A stretch of 64,000 nucleotides of DNA from Betaproteobacteria bacterium (GTDB lineage: Bacteria > Pseudomonadota > Gammaproteobacteria > Burkholderiales > Rhodocyclaceae): the NCBI GenBank assembly GCA_020621865.1, contig JAHRYW010000002.1:201541-265540 (forward strand). The letters run 5' to 3'. The notes under the pieces were generated by a model. The model saw only the letters and a program-made list of their open reading frames with translations. It was not told where the DNA came from and ran no database searches. Position 1 is the stretch's first letter. Each line of letters begins with the position of its first letter. Positions 36,672-45,520 of this stretch are shown piece by piece. The position numbers and the translations under genes were made by a program.

Positions 36672-36703
36672 AAAAAAATGCCCGCATCAAAGCGGGCATT
36701 TTT
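36672..36703. terminator. Terminator between alpha-E and phasin genes
   Basis: ATGCCCGC / GCGGGCAT stem (36678-36699) with an A run before and a T run after. It serves both convergent genes. Confidence 0.9.
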
Positions 36704-36722
36704 GCGACAGCGAGTGCCGGGA

Positions 36723-37259
36723 TTACTTGGACTTCTTGACAGCCTTGGCGGTCGCGCTGGTGGCAGCGGCGATGTTGCTCTGGGCCATTTCGGTCACTTG
36801 CTGGGCAGCCTTGCGCATGTTGTCGAAAGCGGAGTTGGCGGCAGCGATGGCGCTCTGCACGGCGGCGACGGCAACGTCGGAACCGGCCGGGGCGGACTTG
36901 GCAGCCTTTTCCAGCATGGCGGCAACGTTCTTCTGGAAATCGCCGAACTGGGCTTCGACCATCTTGGCCAGCTGTTCTTGCGTTTCGGCGGAGATTTCAT
37001 AGACCGACTTGCCGTAGGCGACAGCCTTTTCGACGTTCGGCTTGGCCAGGGAAGCCTGGATGCTCAGGGCTTCTTGCGGATCCTTGGCGCCCATGATGGC
37101 CTTGGCGTTGGAAACGGAGTCTTCCAGAACCGAACGGGCGGTTTCCAGATTCAGGGTGGCGATACGCTCGGCGGAAGCCAGGGCGGTATTGGCGACGGAC
37201 AGCAGGGAATCAACGGCGGCCTTGTTGGCGGCGGCGAATTGCTCGGTATTGATCGACAT
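36723..37259 (-). CDS. phaP: Phasin (PHA granule-associated protein)
   Basis: A 178-residue protein of mostly amphipathic helices rich in Ala, Gln and Glu, with the phasin pattern: an N-terminal F-A-A-A-N-K-A-A-V-D segment, a middle A-K-P-N-V-E-K-A-V-A-Y region, and a C-terminal A-A-A-T-S-A-T-A-K-A-V-K-K-S-K tail. Phasins coat polyhydroxyalkanoate granules and control their size. The start has TAAGGAGCG upstream. An FNR-like site lies about 95 bases upstream. No phaC synthase gene is in the window. Confidence 0.92.
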   Translation of the reverse strand: MSINTEQFAAANKAAVDSLLSVANTALASAERIATLNLETARSVLEDSVSNAKAIMGAKDPQEALSIQASLAKPNVEKAVAYGKSVYEISAETQEQLAKMVEAQFGDFQKNVAAMLEKAAKSAPAGSDVAVAAVQSAIAAANSAFDNMRKAAQQVTEMAQSNIAAATSATAKAVKKSK

Positions 37260-37580
37260 CGATACGCTCCTTATGTGAGGGAATGGAATTACAACGTTCT
37301 TATTGTAACAGTATACTTGGAATATTTGGTGCGCCGCAGCAATGAGAATTACTGATCTGGATCAATAGGTTGGTGGAAAATATACAAAACACTTGTTTGA
37401 AATTGCCGCGTAACAACATGATGCGTCGCGGCGAGTTTTTTGCCAGCGGGAAAACTGTCACGTTGCCGTCGCGCCGCGACTGGGTCCTTGAAACAGTATT
37501 TCAGCAGCGACCGGCAGGGCCGCCGATCCCTGCCTGAAGCGGGTGATAAAATTCGCCGCCTTCTGCCTTGAACAATCCCC
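37260..37580. other. Intergenic region between phasin and HI0933-type gene
   Basis: About 320 bases, divergent. A/T-rich 37290-37350 probably holds the phasin promoter (TACAAT on the minus strand is a possible -10). An FNR-like palindrome is at 37352-37365. Nothing else is recognised. Confidence 0.45.
37352..37365. promoter_or_regulatory. FNR/DNR-like site upstream of phaP
   Basis: CTGAT-N4-ATCAA, one mismatch to the symmetric TTGAT-N4-ATCAA box. About 95 bases upstream of the phasin start. Weak support. Confidence 0.3.
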
Positions 37581-38789
37581 ATGCATTTTGACGTGATCAT
37601 CATCGGCGCCGGCGCCGCCGGCATGATGTGCGCTGCCCAGGCCGGCTCCCGAGGGCAGCGGGTGCTGCTGGTCGACCATTCGGCCGCGCTGGGTGAGCGC
37701 ATTCGTATCTCCGGGGGCGGGCGCTGCAATTTCACCAACCGCACGGTCAGCGCCGAGAACTATCTGTCCCAGAACCCGCATTTCTGCCGCTCGGCGCTGG
37801 CGCGGTTCTCGCAGTTCGATTTCATCGCGATGTTGGAAAAGCGGCGCATCCCCTACCACGAGCGCGAACATGGCCAGCTTTTTTGCGATGAATCAGCGGT
37901 CGACATCATCGATATGCTGCGCGATGCCTGCGACGATGCCGGCGTGCAATGGGCCATGCCCTGTGCTGTGCAGCAGATCGAGCGCGCCAAGGGTAACGGG
38001 CGCTATACGCTGGCCACCGATCAAGGCAACTTCACCTGCCAGTCGCTGGTCGTCGCCACCGGCGGCCTGGCCATTCCGAAAATCGGTGCCAGCCCCTTCG
38101 GCTACCGCCTCGCCGAACAATTCGGCATTCCCGTCATTGCCCCCAAGCCGGCTTTGGTACCGCTCGCCCTGGCGCCGGAGGTGCTCGAACCAATCAAGCC
38201 GCTGGCCGGTTCCACGCTCGATGCCGTGGCGCAGTTCGGGCCGGCCAGTTTCCGCGAGAATGTGCTGATCACCCATCGCGGCCTCTCCGGGCCGGCCATC
38301 CTGCAGATCTCCAGCTACTGGCAGATGCAGGAATATCGGGCGGGCCGTAAGTTACCGGTCGAAATCGACCTGCTGCCCGGCCTGGATGCCGGCGCCTGGC
38401 TGGAGGAACATCGGCAGGGCCGCGTGCATGTGCCCAACCTGCTGGCGGAGCACCTACCGCGCCGTTTTGCGCATGAATGGTGTGCGCTCTATGGTGGTGA
38501 AAAGCTGCTGACGCGACCGATCGGCGAACTCGGTCGGCGCGACCTCGATGCCCTCGCTGCCCGCCTCAACGCTTGGCAACTGATGCCGGCCGGCACGCTT
38601 GGTTTCGCCAAGGCCGAAGTGACCCTTGGCGGGGTGTCGACCGATGCGCTGTCATCGAAAACCATGGAAGCCAAGGCGTCCCCCGGCCTTTTCTTCATCG
38701 GCGAGGTCGTTGATGTCACCGGCTGGCTGGGTGGCTACAACTTCCAGTGGGCCTGGTCGTCAGGCTGGGTAGCCGGGCAGTTCGTTTAG
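37581..38789 (+). CDS. HI0933-type flavoprotein (NAD(P)/FAD-dependent oxidoreductase)
   Basis: A 402-residue protein with an N-terminal Rossmann nucleotide-binding motif G-A-G-A-A-G-M-M and the family marker S-G-G-G-R-C-N-F-T-N. The C-terminal F-I-G-E-V-x-D-V-T-G-W-L-G-G-Y-N-F-Q-W-A segment is diagnostic of the HI0933/YhiN group, whose reaction is unknown. It converges on the next flavoprotein, whose stop overlaps its own. Confidence 0.87.
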   Translation: MHFDVIIIGAGAAGMMCAAQAGSRGQRVLLVDHSAALGERIRISGGGRCNFTNRTVSAENYLSQNPHFCRSALARFSQFDFIAMLEKRRIPYHEREHGQLFCDESAVDIIDMLRDACDDAGVQWAMPCAVQQIERAKGNGRYTLATDQGNFTCQSLVVATGGLAIPKIGASPFGYRLAEQFGIPVIAPKPALVPLALAPEVLEPIKPLAGSTLDAVAQFGPASFRENVLITHRGLSGPAILQISSYWQMQEYRAGRKLPVEIDLLPGLDAGAWLEEHRQGRVHVPNLLAEHLPRRFAHEWCALYGGEKLLTRPIGELGRRDLDALAARLNAWQLMPAGTLGFAKAEVTLGGVSTDALSSKTMEAKASPGLFFIGEVVDVTGWLGGYNFQWAWSSGWVAGQFV

Positions 38790-40402
38790 GTTGGCTGCAC
38801 CATCGACAAGGCCACCGCCTCGGCTACCTTGATCCCGTCCACGCCGGCCGACAGGATGCCGCCGGCGTAACCGGCGCCTTCGCCGGCCGGGTAGAGGCCG
38901 CGAGTGTTGATGCTCTGGTAGTCGGCGCCGCGCTTGATGCGGATCGGTGAGGAGGTGCGCGTCTCGACGCCGGTCAGCACGGCGTCAGCCATCGCGAAAC
39001 CGCGGATCTGCTTGTCGAAGGCGGGGATCGCCTCGCGCAGGGCCTCAATCACGTAGGGCGGGACGCAACTGGCCAGGTCGGTCATGTGGACGCCTGGCTG
39101 GTAGGAAGGATCGACCGCGCCCAGCGCCGTCGATGGCCGGCCGGCGAGGAAGTCGCCGATGCGCTGGGCCGGTGCCTCGTAGGTGCCGCCGCCGGCGACG
39201 AAGGCAGCCGATTCCCAGTGGCGCTGGAAATCGATGCCGGCCAACGGGTTGGTCTTGTAGTCGCCGGGGAAGTCCTCGGGTTTGACTTCGACGACCAGCG
39301 CCGCGTTGGCGTTGCGTTCGGCGCGCGAATACTGGCTCATGCCGTTGGTGACCACACGGCCTTCTTCCGAGGTGGCGGCGACCACCTGGCCGCCCGGACA
39401 CATGCAGAAGCTGTAGGCGGCGCGGCCGTTCTTGCAGTGATGGACCAGCTTGTAGTCGGCGGCGCCGAGGATTTCATTGCCGGCGTTGGGACCGAAGCGC
39501 GCCTGGTCGATCAGGGTCTGCGGGTGTTCGACGCGGAAGCCGATCGAGAAGGGCTTGGCTTCGATATAAACGCCCTGTTCGTGCAGGGTCTGGAAGGTGT
39601 CGCGGGCGCTGTGGCCGATGGCCAGCACGACGTGCTCGGTGGCGATGGTCGAGCCATCGGCCAGCACGACGCCGCGCACCTGGTGGTCCTCGATCTGCAG
39701 TCGGTCGACCTTGCTGCCGAAGCGGATCTCGCCACCCAGGTCGGTGATCGTGGCGCGGATGTTCTCGACCATCTTGACCAGCCGGAAGGTGCCGATGTGC
39801 GGCTTGCTGACGTACATGATCTCTTCCGGCGCGCCAGCCTTGACGAACTCTTCGAGCACCTTGCGGCCGTGGTGCTGCGGGTCCTTGATCTGGCTGTACA
39901 GCTTGCCGTCCGAGAAAGTGCCGGCGCCGCCTTCGCCGAACTGGACGTTCGACTCGGGGTTCAGCTTGTTCTTGCGCCACAGGCCCCAGGTATCCTTGGT
40001 CCGCTCGCGCACGGCCTTGCCGCGTTCGAGGATGATCGGCCGAAAGCCCATCTGGGCGAGGATCAGCCCGGCGAGCAGACCGCAGGGGCCGGTGCCGATG
40101 ACGACCGGGCGGCTCGGCAGTTCGGCCGGGGCCTGGGCGACGAACTTGTAACTGGTATCCGGCGTCGGGCCGACATGGCGATCGTCGGCAAACCGGGCGA
40201 GCAGCGCCGCTTCGTTGGCGACCGAGATGTCCAGCGTGTAGATCAGCACGATGGCCGATTTCTTGCGCGCGTCGTAGCTGCGCTTGAAGATCGAAAAATC
40301 GAGCAATTCGCTGTCGGCGATGCCCAGGCGCTGGCAGATGGCCGGACGCAGCGCGTCAGCGGCGTGGTCGAGCGGCAGCTTCAGTTCGGTCAGTCTCAAC
40401 AT
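38786..40402 (-). CDS. FAD-dependent oxidoreductase, COG2509 type
   Basis: A 538-residue protein with about 90 N-terminal residues, then a dinucleotide-binding site G-T-G-P-C-G-L-L-A-G and the G-E-G-G-A-G-T-F-S-D-G-K-L segment. The pattern matches the uncharacterised FAD-dependent dehydrogenase group COG2509. Two neighbouring cysteines in F-C-M-C-P-G-G are conserved in the family. The C-terminal Y-P-A-G-E-G-A-G-Y-A-G-G-I region is also as expected. No electron partner is adjacent except the cytochrome c lipoprotein just upstream. Confidence 0.85.
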   Translation of the reverse strand: MLRLTELKLPLDHAADALRPAICQRLGIADSELLDFSIFKRSYDARKKSAIVLIYTLDISVANEAALLARFADDRHVGPTPDTSYKFVAQAPAELPSRPVVIGTGPCGLLAGLILAQMGFRPIILERGKAVRERTKDTWGLWRKNKLNPESNVQFGEGGAGTFSDGKLYSQIKDPQHHGRKVLEEFVKAGAPEEIMYVSKPHIGTFRLVKMVENIRATITDLGGEIRFGSKVDRLQIEDHQVRGVVLADGSTIATEHVVLAIGHSARDTFQTLHEQGVYIEAKPFSIGFRVEHPQTLIDQARFGPNAGNEILGAADYKLVHHCKNGRAAYSFCMCPGGQVVAATSEEGRVVTNGMSQYSRAERNANAALVVEVKPEDFPGDYKTNPLAGIDFQRHWESAAFVAGGGTYEAPAQRIGDFLAGRPSTALGAVDPSYQPGVHMTDLASCVPPYVIEALREAIPAFDKQIRGFAMADAVLTGVETRTSSPIRIKRGADYQSINTRGLYPAGEGAGYAGGILSAGVDGIKVAEAVALSMVQPT

Positions 40403-40420
40403 GCGGGTCTTCCAGTGCGC

Positions 40421-40876
40421 TCAGCGTTCCTTGAACTGCTTGTGGCAGGTCTTGCAGGCTTCATGCACCTTGTCGTAGGCGGCTTCCGACTGCGCCTTGT
40501 CCTTGCTGCGGGCGGCGGCGAGCAGGGCGTCGGTGGCGGCCAGGAAGGCCTGCTTGTCCTTCTCGAACTGTTCGGGCTGCTGCCAGACGTCGGGCGTCGC
40601 CTTGGTCGGCGGGTAGTTGGTGTCCGGGCCGAAATGCGACCACGGACCATCGCGCCTGGCCAGCAGCCGTTCGGCGTGGGCGGCGAATTTGTCGGCGTCG
40701 TAGCGGTTCTCGCGCAGCATCACGCCCATCGGCTCGAAAGCCTTGACGATCTCCTTGAACGCCGTCTGCCGCGTCTTGACCGGCTGGCCGGGGCGTGTGT
40801 CCTCGACCTCGCCGCAGGCGGCCAGCAATGCTACGGTCGAGAGCAAAAAAAGGCGAAATTTGAAAGACTTGAACAT
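40421..40876 (-). CDS. Cytochrome c-type lipoprotein (cytochrome c' family)
   Basis: A 151-residue exported protein. Residues 1-20 are a lipoprotein signal ending L-L-A-A-C (Cys21), and the C-terminus has C-K-T-C-H, the heme attachment site of class II cytochrome c, near the end as in cytochrome c'. The function may be electron transfer or NO/ligand binding. The start at 40876 places the lipobox correctly; an ATG three codons earlier is possible. Residues 13-18 of the signal peptide (S-T-V-A-L-L) are encoded by repeat copy 6. Confidence 0.85.
   Translation of the reverse strand: MFKSFKFRLFLLSTVALLAACGEVEDTRPGQPVKTRQTAFKEIVKAFEPMGVMLRENRYDADKFAAHAERLLARRDGPWSHFGPDTNYPPTKATPDVWQQPEQFEKDKQAFLAATDALLAAARSKDKAQSEAAYDKVHEACKTCHKQFKER
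40827..40861 (+). repeat. Uptake-sequence-like repeat, copy 6 (in cytochrome signal peptide)
   Basis: Exact core 40827-40838, then GAGAGC, seven A, GGCG and AAATTT. It overlaps the signal-peptide codons of the cytochrome c gene on the other strand. Confidence 0.85.
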
Positions 40877-41078
40877 GGCAGGCAATCGTCGTCCGGGCTA
40901 AGCGGGGAGCGCGAATTATACGGGCTGCGCGCGGGCACTGCCGAGTGCAAAGTCGGTACGGACAAAGGTGACTGCCAGCCGCTGCCCGGCCGGCAGTGAA
41001 AAACGGCTTGTTCAGGTGTTACCGCAAGACCGCCGCTTACGCTGCCACGGCAGCACCCCGGCGGAGGGCTGACTGATT

Positions 41079-41264
41079 TCAGTAGCGATTGGGGTTGTCA
41101 GGACGCCGATCCTGGCGATCCGGTACGCCATCCCGGTCGCGGTCGCGATTCCAGGAACCGTCGCGGTCGCGATGATGTCTGTCATCACGGTAATGGTCGT
41201 CGTACACCACGCAGCCGGACAACAGGCTGAGCATGGCAATCAGTAACACGGCAATTTTTTTCAT
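41079..41264 (-). CDS. Small Asp/Arg-rich lipoprotein
   Basis: A 61-residue protein with a lipoprotein signal (M-K-K-I-A-V-L-L-I-A then L-L-S-G-C) and a short hydrophilic mature part of repeated D-R-D, D-R-H and R-P-D units. Function unknown. Possibly a small outer-membrane or periplasmic lipoprotein. No related neighbour seen. Confidence 0.65.
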   Translation of the reverse strand: MKKIAVLLIAMLSLLSGCVVYDDHYRDDRHHRDRDGSWNRDRDRDGVPDRQDRRPDNPNRY

Positions 41265-41463
41265 GGCATTTCCTCAGTCGATCCAAGGTTTCATCAATGC
41301 CCGGCCACGACCGGCGCTCTTTCTGCTGGCCTCGCCCGCTGGGCCAGCCTACTGATTCGGACAAGGCGGCGCCGCGCAATGTTCCCCAGTGGCATATCAG
41401 CTCGCCGCCCGGACGCCGGCTTGCGGTAAAGTGAGTCCAGTCAAACCCGTCAAGGAGCCCTCC

Positions 41464-42135
41464 ATGTTCGATCTCTACATCGGCAACAAGAACTACTCGT
41501 CCTGGTCCTTGCGTCCCTGGCTGCTGATGAAGCATTTTGGTATTCCTTTTACCGAACACATGGTTTCGGTGGCCGGGCGCGACTACAACGCAGCGCTCAA
41601 GCCGCTGGCCGGCAATGCCCGGGTGCCTTGCCTGCACGAGGATGGTTTCCAGATCTGGGAGAGCATCGCCATCGCCGAAACCCTGGCCGAGCGCCACCCG
41701 CAGATGTGGCCGGCCGACCCGCAGGCCCGGGCCCGGGCGCGCAGCATCTCGGCGGAAATGCACGCCGGTTTCGCCAAGTTGCGCACCTTCATGCCGATGA
41801 ACCTCAAGCTCCGCCTCACGGGCAAGCCGGCGACGCCGGAGGTCCAGCGCGATATCGACCGCATCATCGAGATCTGGCAGGAAGCGCGCAGCCGCTTCGC
41901 GACCGGCGATGGCCCCTGGCTGTTTGGCGATTTCTCGGTGGCCGATGCGATGTTTGCCCCCATCGTCTGCCGCTTCAACGTCTACAACGTGCCCTTGCCG
42001 CCGCAGGCCGCCGCCTACCGCGATGCCATGCTTGCCCATCCGGCGCTGCAGGAGTGGTATGCCGCCGCCCTGGCCGAAACCGAGGCGCACGAACATTACG
42101 ACCGCCTGGCCGACGAGTACGGCGGCCCGCGCTGA
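41464..42135 (+). CDS. Glutathione S-transferase family protein
   Basis: A 223-residue protein with a GST N-terminal thioredoxin fold (K-N-Y-S-S-W-S-L-R-P-W near residue 10, with an invariant Pro and E-S-I-A-I-A-E in the glutathione site) and an all-helical C-terminal domain. Ser/Tyr type and the substrate are not evident. Start 41464 with AAGGAG upstream; a longer in-frame start is possible but not family-like. Confidence 0.87.
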   Translation: MFDLYIGNKNYSSWSLRPWLLMKHFGIPFTEHMVSVAGRDYNAALKPLAGNARVPCLHEDGFQIWESIAIAETLAERHPQMWPADPQARARARSISAEMHAGFAKLRTFMPMNLKLRLTGKPATPEVQRDIDRIIEIWQEARSRFATGDGPWLFGDFSVADAMFAPIVCRFNVYNVPLPPQAAAYRDAMLAHPALQEWYAAALAETEAHEHYDRLADEYGGPR

Positions 42136-42207
42136 ATGCCCGCTGGTAGTGAGCTTTGCCGGCGGGAGGGTAGGCAAGTGTGTCTACTACGGTTACCATG
42201 ACTTGAT

Positions 42208-42221
42208 TTGATTCAGATCAA
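42208..42221. promoter_or_regulatory. FNR/DNR-type box upstream of the Crp/Fnr regulator
   Basis: Perfect TTGAT-N4-ATCAA palindrome 69 bases before ATG 42290. It fits an autoregulatory or oxygen/NO-responsive site; regulator not proven. Confidence 0.65.
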
Positions 42222-42289
42222 AAGCCACAATGTGGCCGACAAATGCCAAATGAATTGGCAGCGAACGTGGTTCCAGTAGAGGAGAGAGC

Positions 42290-42988
42290 ATGCGGGATTT
42301 TCAGCCGATACAGATCGATACCCTTTTGAGTCGTATCCCCCTGTTTGAAGGACTGGCACCGGAAGAACTGGCCAAAATGGCCAAAGGCGTGCATCAGATA
42401 CGGGTCGCCAAAGGCGATACGCTGTTCCGCCAGGGCGATGCCTGCACCGGCTTCCACGTCCTGGTCTATGGCCAGATCAAATTGGGAATCTCGTCACCGC
42501 AGGGCACCGAGAAGGTGGTCGAGATCATCCAGGCCGGCCAGAGCTTCGGCGAAGCCATCATGTTCATGGACAAGGCCTATTTCGTATTCGCCCAGGCGCT
42601 GACCGACTCGCTGTTGCTCCATATCTCGAAGGCGGCGATTTACGAAGAACTGGCAGCCGACCACGCTTTCGTCCGCAAAATGCTGGCCGGCATGGCCATG
42701 CGCCTGCATCAGCTGATGATCGACGTCGAATCGTATTCGCTGCATTCCGGCACCCAGCGGGTCATCGGCTACCTGATGCACGAACTGCCGGAGCACGAGC
42801 AAGCCAATGACAACGTCGTGCTCGAGCTGGCCACCAACAAAGGCGTGATCGCCTCGCGCCTGAATCTGACCCAGGAGCATTTCTCGCGCATCCTGCACGA
42901 CCTGATCGGGCTTGGCCTGATCGTCGTCGACGGCAAGCGGATCCTCATTCCCAGCATGACCAAACTGCAGAAGCATGTGCTGAAATAA
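42290..42988 (+). CDS. Crp/Fnr family transcription regulator (DNR-like)
   Basis: A 232-residue regulator with a cyclic-nucleotide-binding-like beta-roll (about 15-125) and a C-terminal winged helix-turn-helix (about 150-225, with G-V-I-A-S-R-L-N-L-T-Q-E-H-F-S-R). FNR-type N-terminal cysteines are absent, so it is unlikely to bind an iron-sulfur cluster; a heme/NO-sensing DNR or another ligand is possible. A perfect FNR box precedes the gene. Start 42290 has GGAGAG upstream. Confidence 0.87.
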   Translation: MRDFQPIQIDTLLSRIPLFEGLAPEELAKMAKGVHQIRVAKGDTLFRQGDACTGFHVLVYGQIKLGISSPQGTEKVVEIIQAGQSFGEAIMFMDKAYFVFAQALTDSLLLHISKAAIYEELAADHAFVRKMLAGMAMRLHQLMIDVESYSLHSGTQRVIGYLMHELPEHEQANDNVVLELATNKGVIASRLNLTQEHFSRILHDLIGLGLIVVDGKRILIPSMTKLQKHVLK

Positions 42989-43054
42989 GGGCATCGGCTT
43001 TCGCCTATTTATTCGAAGCGGCCAGCCGTTGATCCTGGTGGCGTGACAATCAAC

Positions 43055-43082
43055 AAAAACCCCGGCTGTACCGCAGCCGGGG
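43055..43082 (-). terminator. Terminator of the RTX gene
   Basis: CCCCGGCTG / CAGCCGGGG stem with a 5-base loop (43060-43082), with five T following on the minus strand, downstream of the RTX gene. Confidence 0.85.
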
Positions 43083-43124
43083 TCGATTCAAGCGAGGCGG
43101 GTGAAGCCGGACGCTTCCCGCCGG

Positions 43125-44702
43125 TCAGATGATGGTCACGTCGCTATCGACGTTGACCGAGCCGCCATGGATGGTGGCGACTTCGACGGCCGCACCGGCG
43201 CCATCGCCGTCAGCGTCGTAGAACAGATGGCCTAGTTTGGTCGAACTGTCGTACTGGAAGCTGACCGAGGCGCTGTGACTGTTACCGCCGTAGGCTGCGC
43301 TATCAATTTCGATCGAGTCCTTGCCGGTGGAAAATTTGTAGATGTCGTCGATGGCATCCGGGCTGTCGAAAACGAAGACGTCGTTGCCGCCCTCGCCAAA
43401 CAGATCGTCGTCGCCCAAGCCGCCGTTGAGGATATCGTTGCCGCCACCTGCCTTGAGTACGTCGTGACCATCGCCACCGGCCAGGTCGTCGTTACCACCT
43501 TCGGCCTTGAGAAGGTCGTTGCCCAGACCGCCACTCAGCACGTCGTTTCCGCCGCCAGCCTTGAGTACATCATCACCGTCGCCGCCGGCCAACTCGTCGT
43601 TACCACCATCGCCCTTGAGAATGTCGTTGCCCAGGCCGCCGGTCAGCACATCGTCGCCGCCGCCGCCTGCCAAGGTGTCGTCGTCCTCGCCACCGTCCAG
43701 CGTATCGTTACCGCCGTCGCCCTTGAGAATGTCGTTGCCCAAGCCTCCGAGCAGATTGTCGTCGCCGGCCGCGCCAGCCAGCCTGTCGTCGCCGTCGTCG
43801 CCATACTCGTGATCGTTGCCAGCATCACCCTTCAGGTTATCGTCGCCCAGGCCACCATATAGCGTGTCGTCGCCAGATCCGCCAGCCAGATTGTCGTCGC
43901 CTGCATCGCCATACTCGGTATCGTCGCCGGTATCGCCCTTCAGACTGTCGTCATCGTCGCCACCTGCAAGGTAATCGTCGTCCTGGCCGCCCTTCAGCTT
44001 ATCGTTTCCGGCGCCCCCGTACAGTGTGTCGGCTCCCTTGTCGCCGCTCAGGCTGTCAGTGCCGGCACCGCCGTATAGATCATCGTCATCGTCGCCGCCG
44101 CTCAGCTTGTCGTTACCGTCCTCGCCAAAGAGGTCGTCATCGCCGTCATTGCCTTTCATGGCGTCGTTGCCGCCGCCACCGAAGTAATCGTCGTCACCGT
44201 TGCCGCCTTTCAACTTGTCGTTGGTGGCACCGTTGTCCTCGTAATAATCATCGGTCTCGCCGGGATGGTCGTCGGCATCTTCGTCATCCTCCTCTTCGAC
44301 GCTGTCTCCGTGATCGTCGCCGTGGTCATCCCCGAAATCATCTGCTTCCACTTCCAGAAGCTCGTCGAGGTCCCCTTCGGCCGCTAGCGTGGCAAAGGTA
44401 TCGAAGTTCAGATTAATATCGGAAATGGTGAACAGCAGCGAATCGGTGTTGCCGAACAACTGAAGCTGAGTGATCGTGCCTCCGGTAACGCCCGGCGGGG
44501 TATTGCCGTCGACCACGAAGCCTGTGCCACTGACTACCAGTTGGCCTCCGTTAAGTTCAGCCAGTTCCTGATCATCTTCCGTACTTAGGATGTCAAGCCT
44601 GACAGAACTGTCGGTTGCGCTGCTGACGGTCAATGCATCGATATGGTCGATGAAATCAGACCAGTCGCCAGTGAAGCCTGAAGAGGGGGTAATAGTCGCC
44701 AT
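43125..44702 (-). CDS. RTX calcium-binding repeat protein
   Basis: A 525-residue acidic protein. Residues 1 to about 110 are a non-repeat domain, then a strongly acidic Asp/Glu-rich linker (about 118-150), then about 31 consecutive RTX nonapeptides of the G-G-x-G-x-D-x-L-x type (about 165-440), and a C-terminal region with an F-V-F-D and Y-K-F-S-T-G-K-D-S segment typical of RTX endings. RTX proteins are usually secreted by type I systems and fold on binding Ca2+. No ABC exporter, membrane fusion protein or lytic domain is in the window. Start 44702 has a Shine-Dalgarno-like AAGGAGT upstream. Confidence 0.87.
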   Translation of the reverse strand: MATITPSSGFTGDWSDFIDHIDALTVSSATDSSVRLDILSTEDDQELAELNGGQLVVSGTGFVVDGNTPPGVTGGTITQLQLFGNTDSLLFTISDINLNFDTFATLAAEGDLDELLEVEADDFGDDHGDDHGDSVEEEDDEDADDHPGETDDYYEDNGATNDKLKGGNGDDDYFGGGGNDAMKGNDGDDDLFGEDGNDKLSGGDDDDDLYGGAGTDSLSGDKGADTLYGGAGNDKLKGGQDDDYLAGGDDDDSLKGDTGDDTEYGDAGDDNLAGGSGDDTLYGGLGDDNLKGDAGNDHEYGDDGDDRLAGAAGDDNLLGGLGNDILKGDGGNDTLDGGEDDDTLAGGGGDDVLTGGLGNDILKGDGGNDELAGGDGDDVLKAGGGNDVLSGGLGNDLLKAEGGNDDLAGGDGHDVLKAGGGNDILNGGLGDDDLFGEGGNDVFVFDSPDAIDDIYKFSTGKDSIEIDSAAYGGNSHSASVSFQYDSSTKLGHLFYDADGDGAGAAVEVATIHGGSVNVDSDVTII

Positions 44703-44955
44703 GGGTGGACTCCTTGTCTGTTTGAGTGGACATGGTAGGGTGAGGTATCCCCGATACCGTATACGAGATATTCCCGCAAAAAATTCCGGGAAAGCTTAAG
44801 GCTTTGTTAAGACATTAAAACACTTGTTAATATCAAAGTAGCAGAGGGATTGTCTTTTTAAGAAAAACCTGATTTTTGTGTTTGAGTGTGAATAAAGGAT
44901 TTGTCATGGTGATGGTAATTGATGTGTTTGAGTCGCGTCCGGGCATCCCGTTCCC

Positions 44956-45378
44956 ATGATCCAGACCATCAGCTTCATCACTCTTGGCGTTGCCGATCTG
45001 GCCCGTAGCCGGGCGTTCTACAAGCGGCTCGGCTGGCGGGAATCGTCGGCCAGCCAGGAGGCTGTCGCCTTCTTCCTGGCCGGGTCGGTGGCCTTTGCCC
45101 TGTTCCAGCGCGAGGCGCTGGCCGAAGATGCGTCGGTATCAGCCGCGGGCAGCGGCTTTGCCGGATTCTCGCTGGCCCACAACGTGCCGTCGGAGGCCGC
45201 GGTCGTCGCGACGCTGGATGAGGCCGTCGCGGCCGGTGCGACGCTGGTTCGTCCGGCCGACAAGGTTTTCTGGGGCGGCTTTCGCGGCTACTTTGCCGAT
45301 CCGGACGGCTTCCTCTGGGAAGTTTGCTTCAATCCCTTCATCCCGCTCGACGCGGACGGATTCATCAAGCTTCCCTGA
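44956..45378 (+). CDS. VOC (glyoxalase/bleomycin-resistance) family protein
   Basis: A 140-residue vicinal oxygen chelate protein: F-I-T-L-G-V-A-D-L-A-R-S-R-A-F-Y at the start and a C-terminal G-Y-F-A-D-P-D-G-F-L-W-E-V. Typical metal ligands are not obvious at the first position (Thr/Leu in place of His), so it may be a non-glyoxalase member. Function unknown. Confidence 0.78.
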   Translation: MIQTISFITLGVADLARSRAFYKRLGWRESSASQEAVAFFLAGSVAFALFQREALAEDASVSAAGSGFAGFSLAHNVPSEAAVVATLDEAVAAGATLVRPADKVFWGGFRGYFADPDGFLWEVCFNPFIPLDADGFIKLP

Positions 45379-45520
45379 ACGGCACCGGCTTGGTGCAAGC
45401 GCCGTGTCATCGGGCTTTCACGCGGTGCATGCGAAAATTCCGGACAAATAAAAACAAAGACTTGCGCGCTGGTTCGTGTCTTGCTTTTAGGTGTCCAGTC
45501 ACTTTGCCCGGAGCTTGCCC

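Noticed and set aside
39086..40999. 637-codon frame antisense to the COG2509 flavoprotein
   Set aside because: Shadow; it crosses the repeat, the cytochrome gene and non-coding DNA without domain logic.
43125..44702. CRISPR-like or minisatellite array
   Set aside because: The 27-base periodicity is explained by RTX nonapeptide codons, with no spacer/repeat structure.
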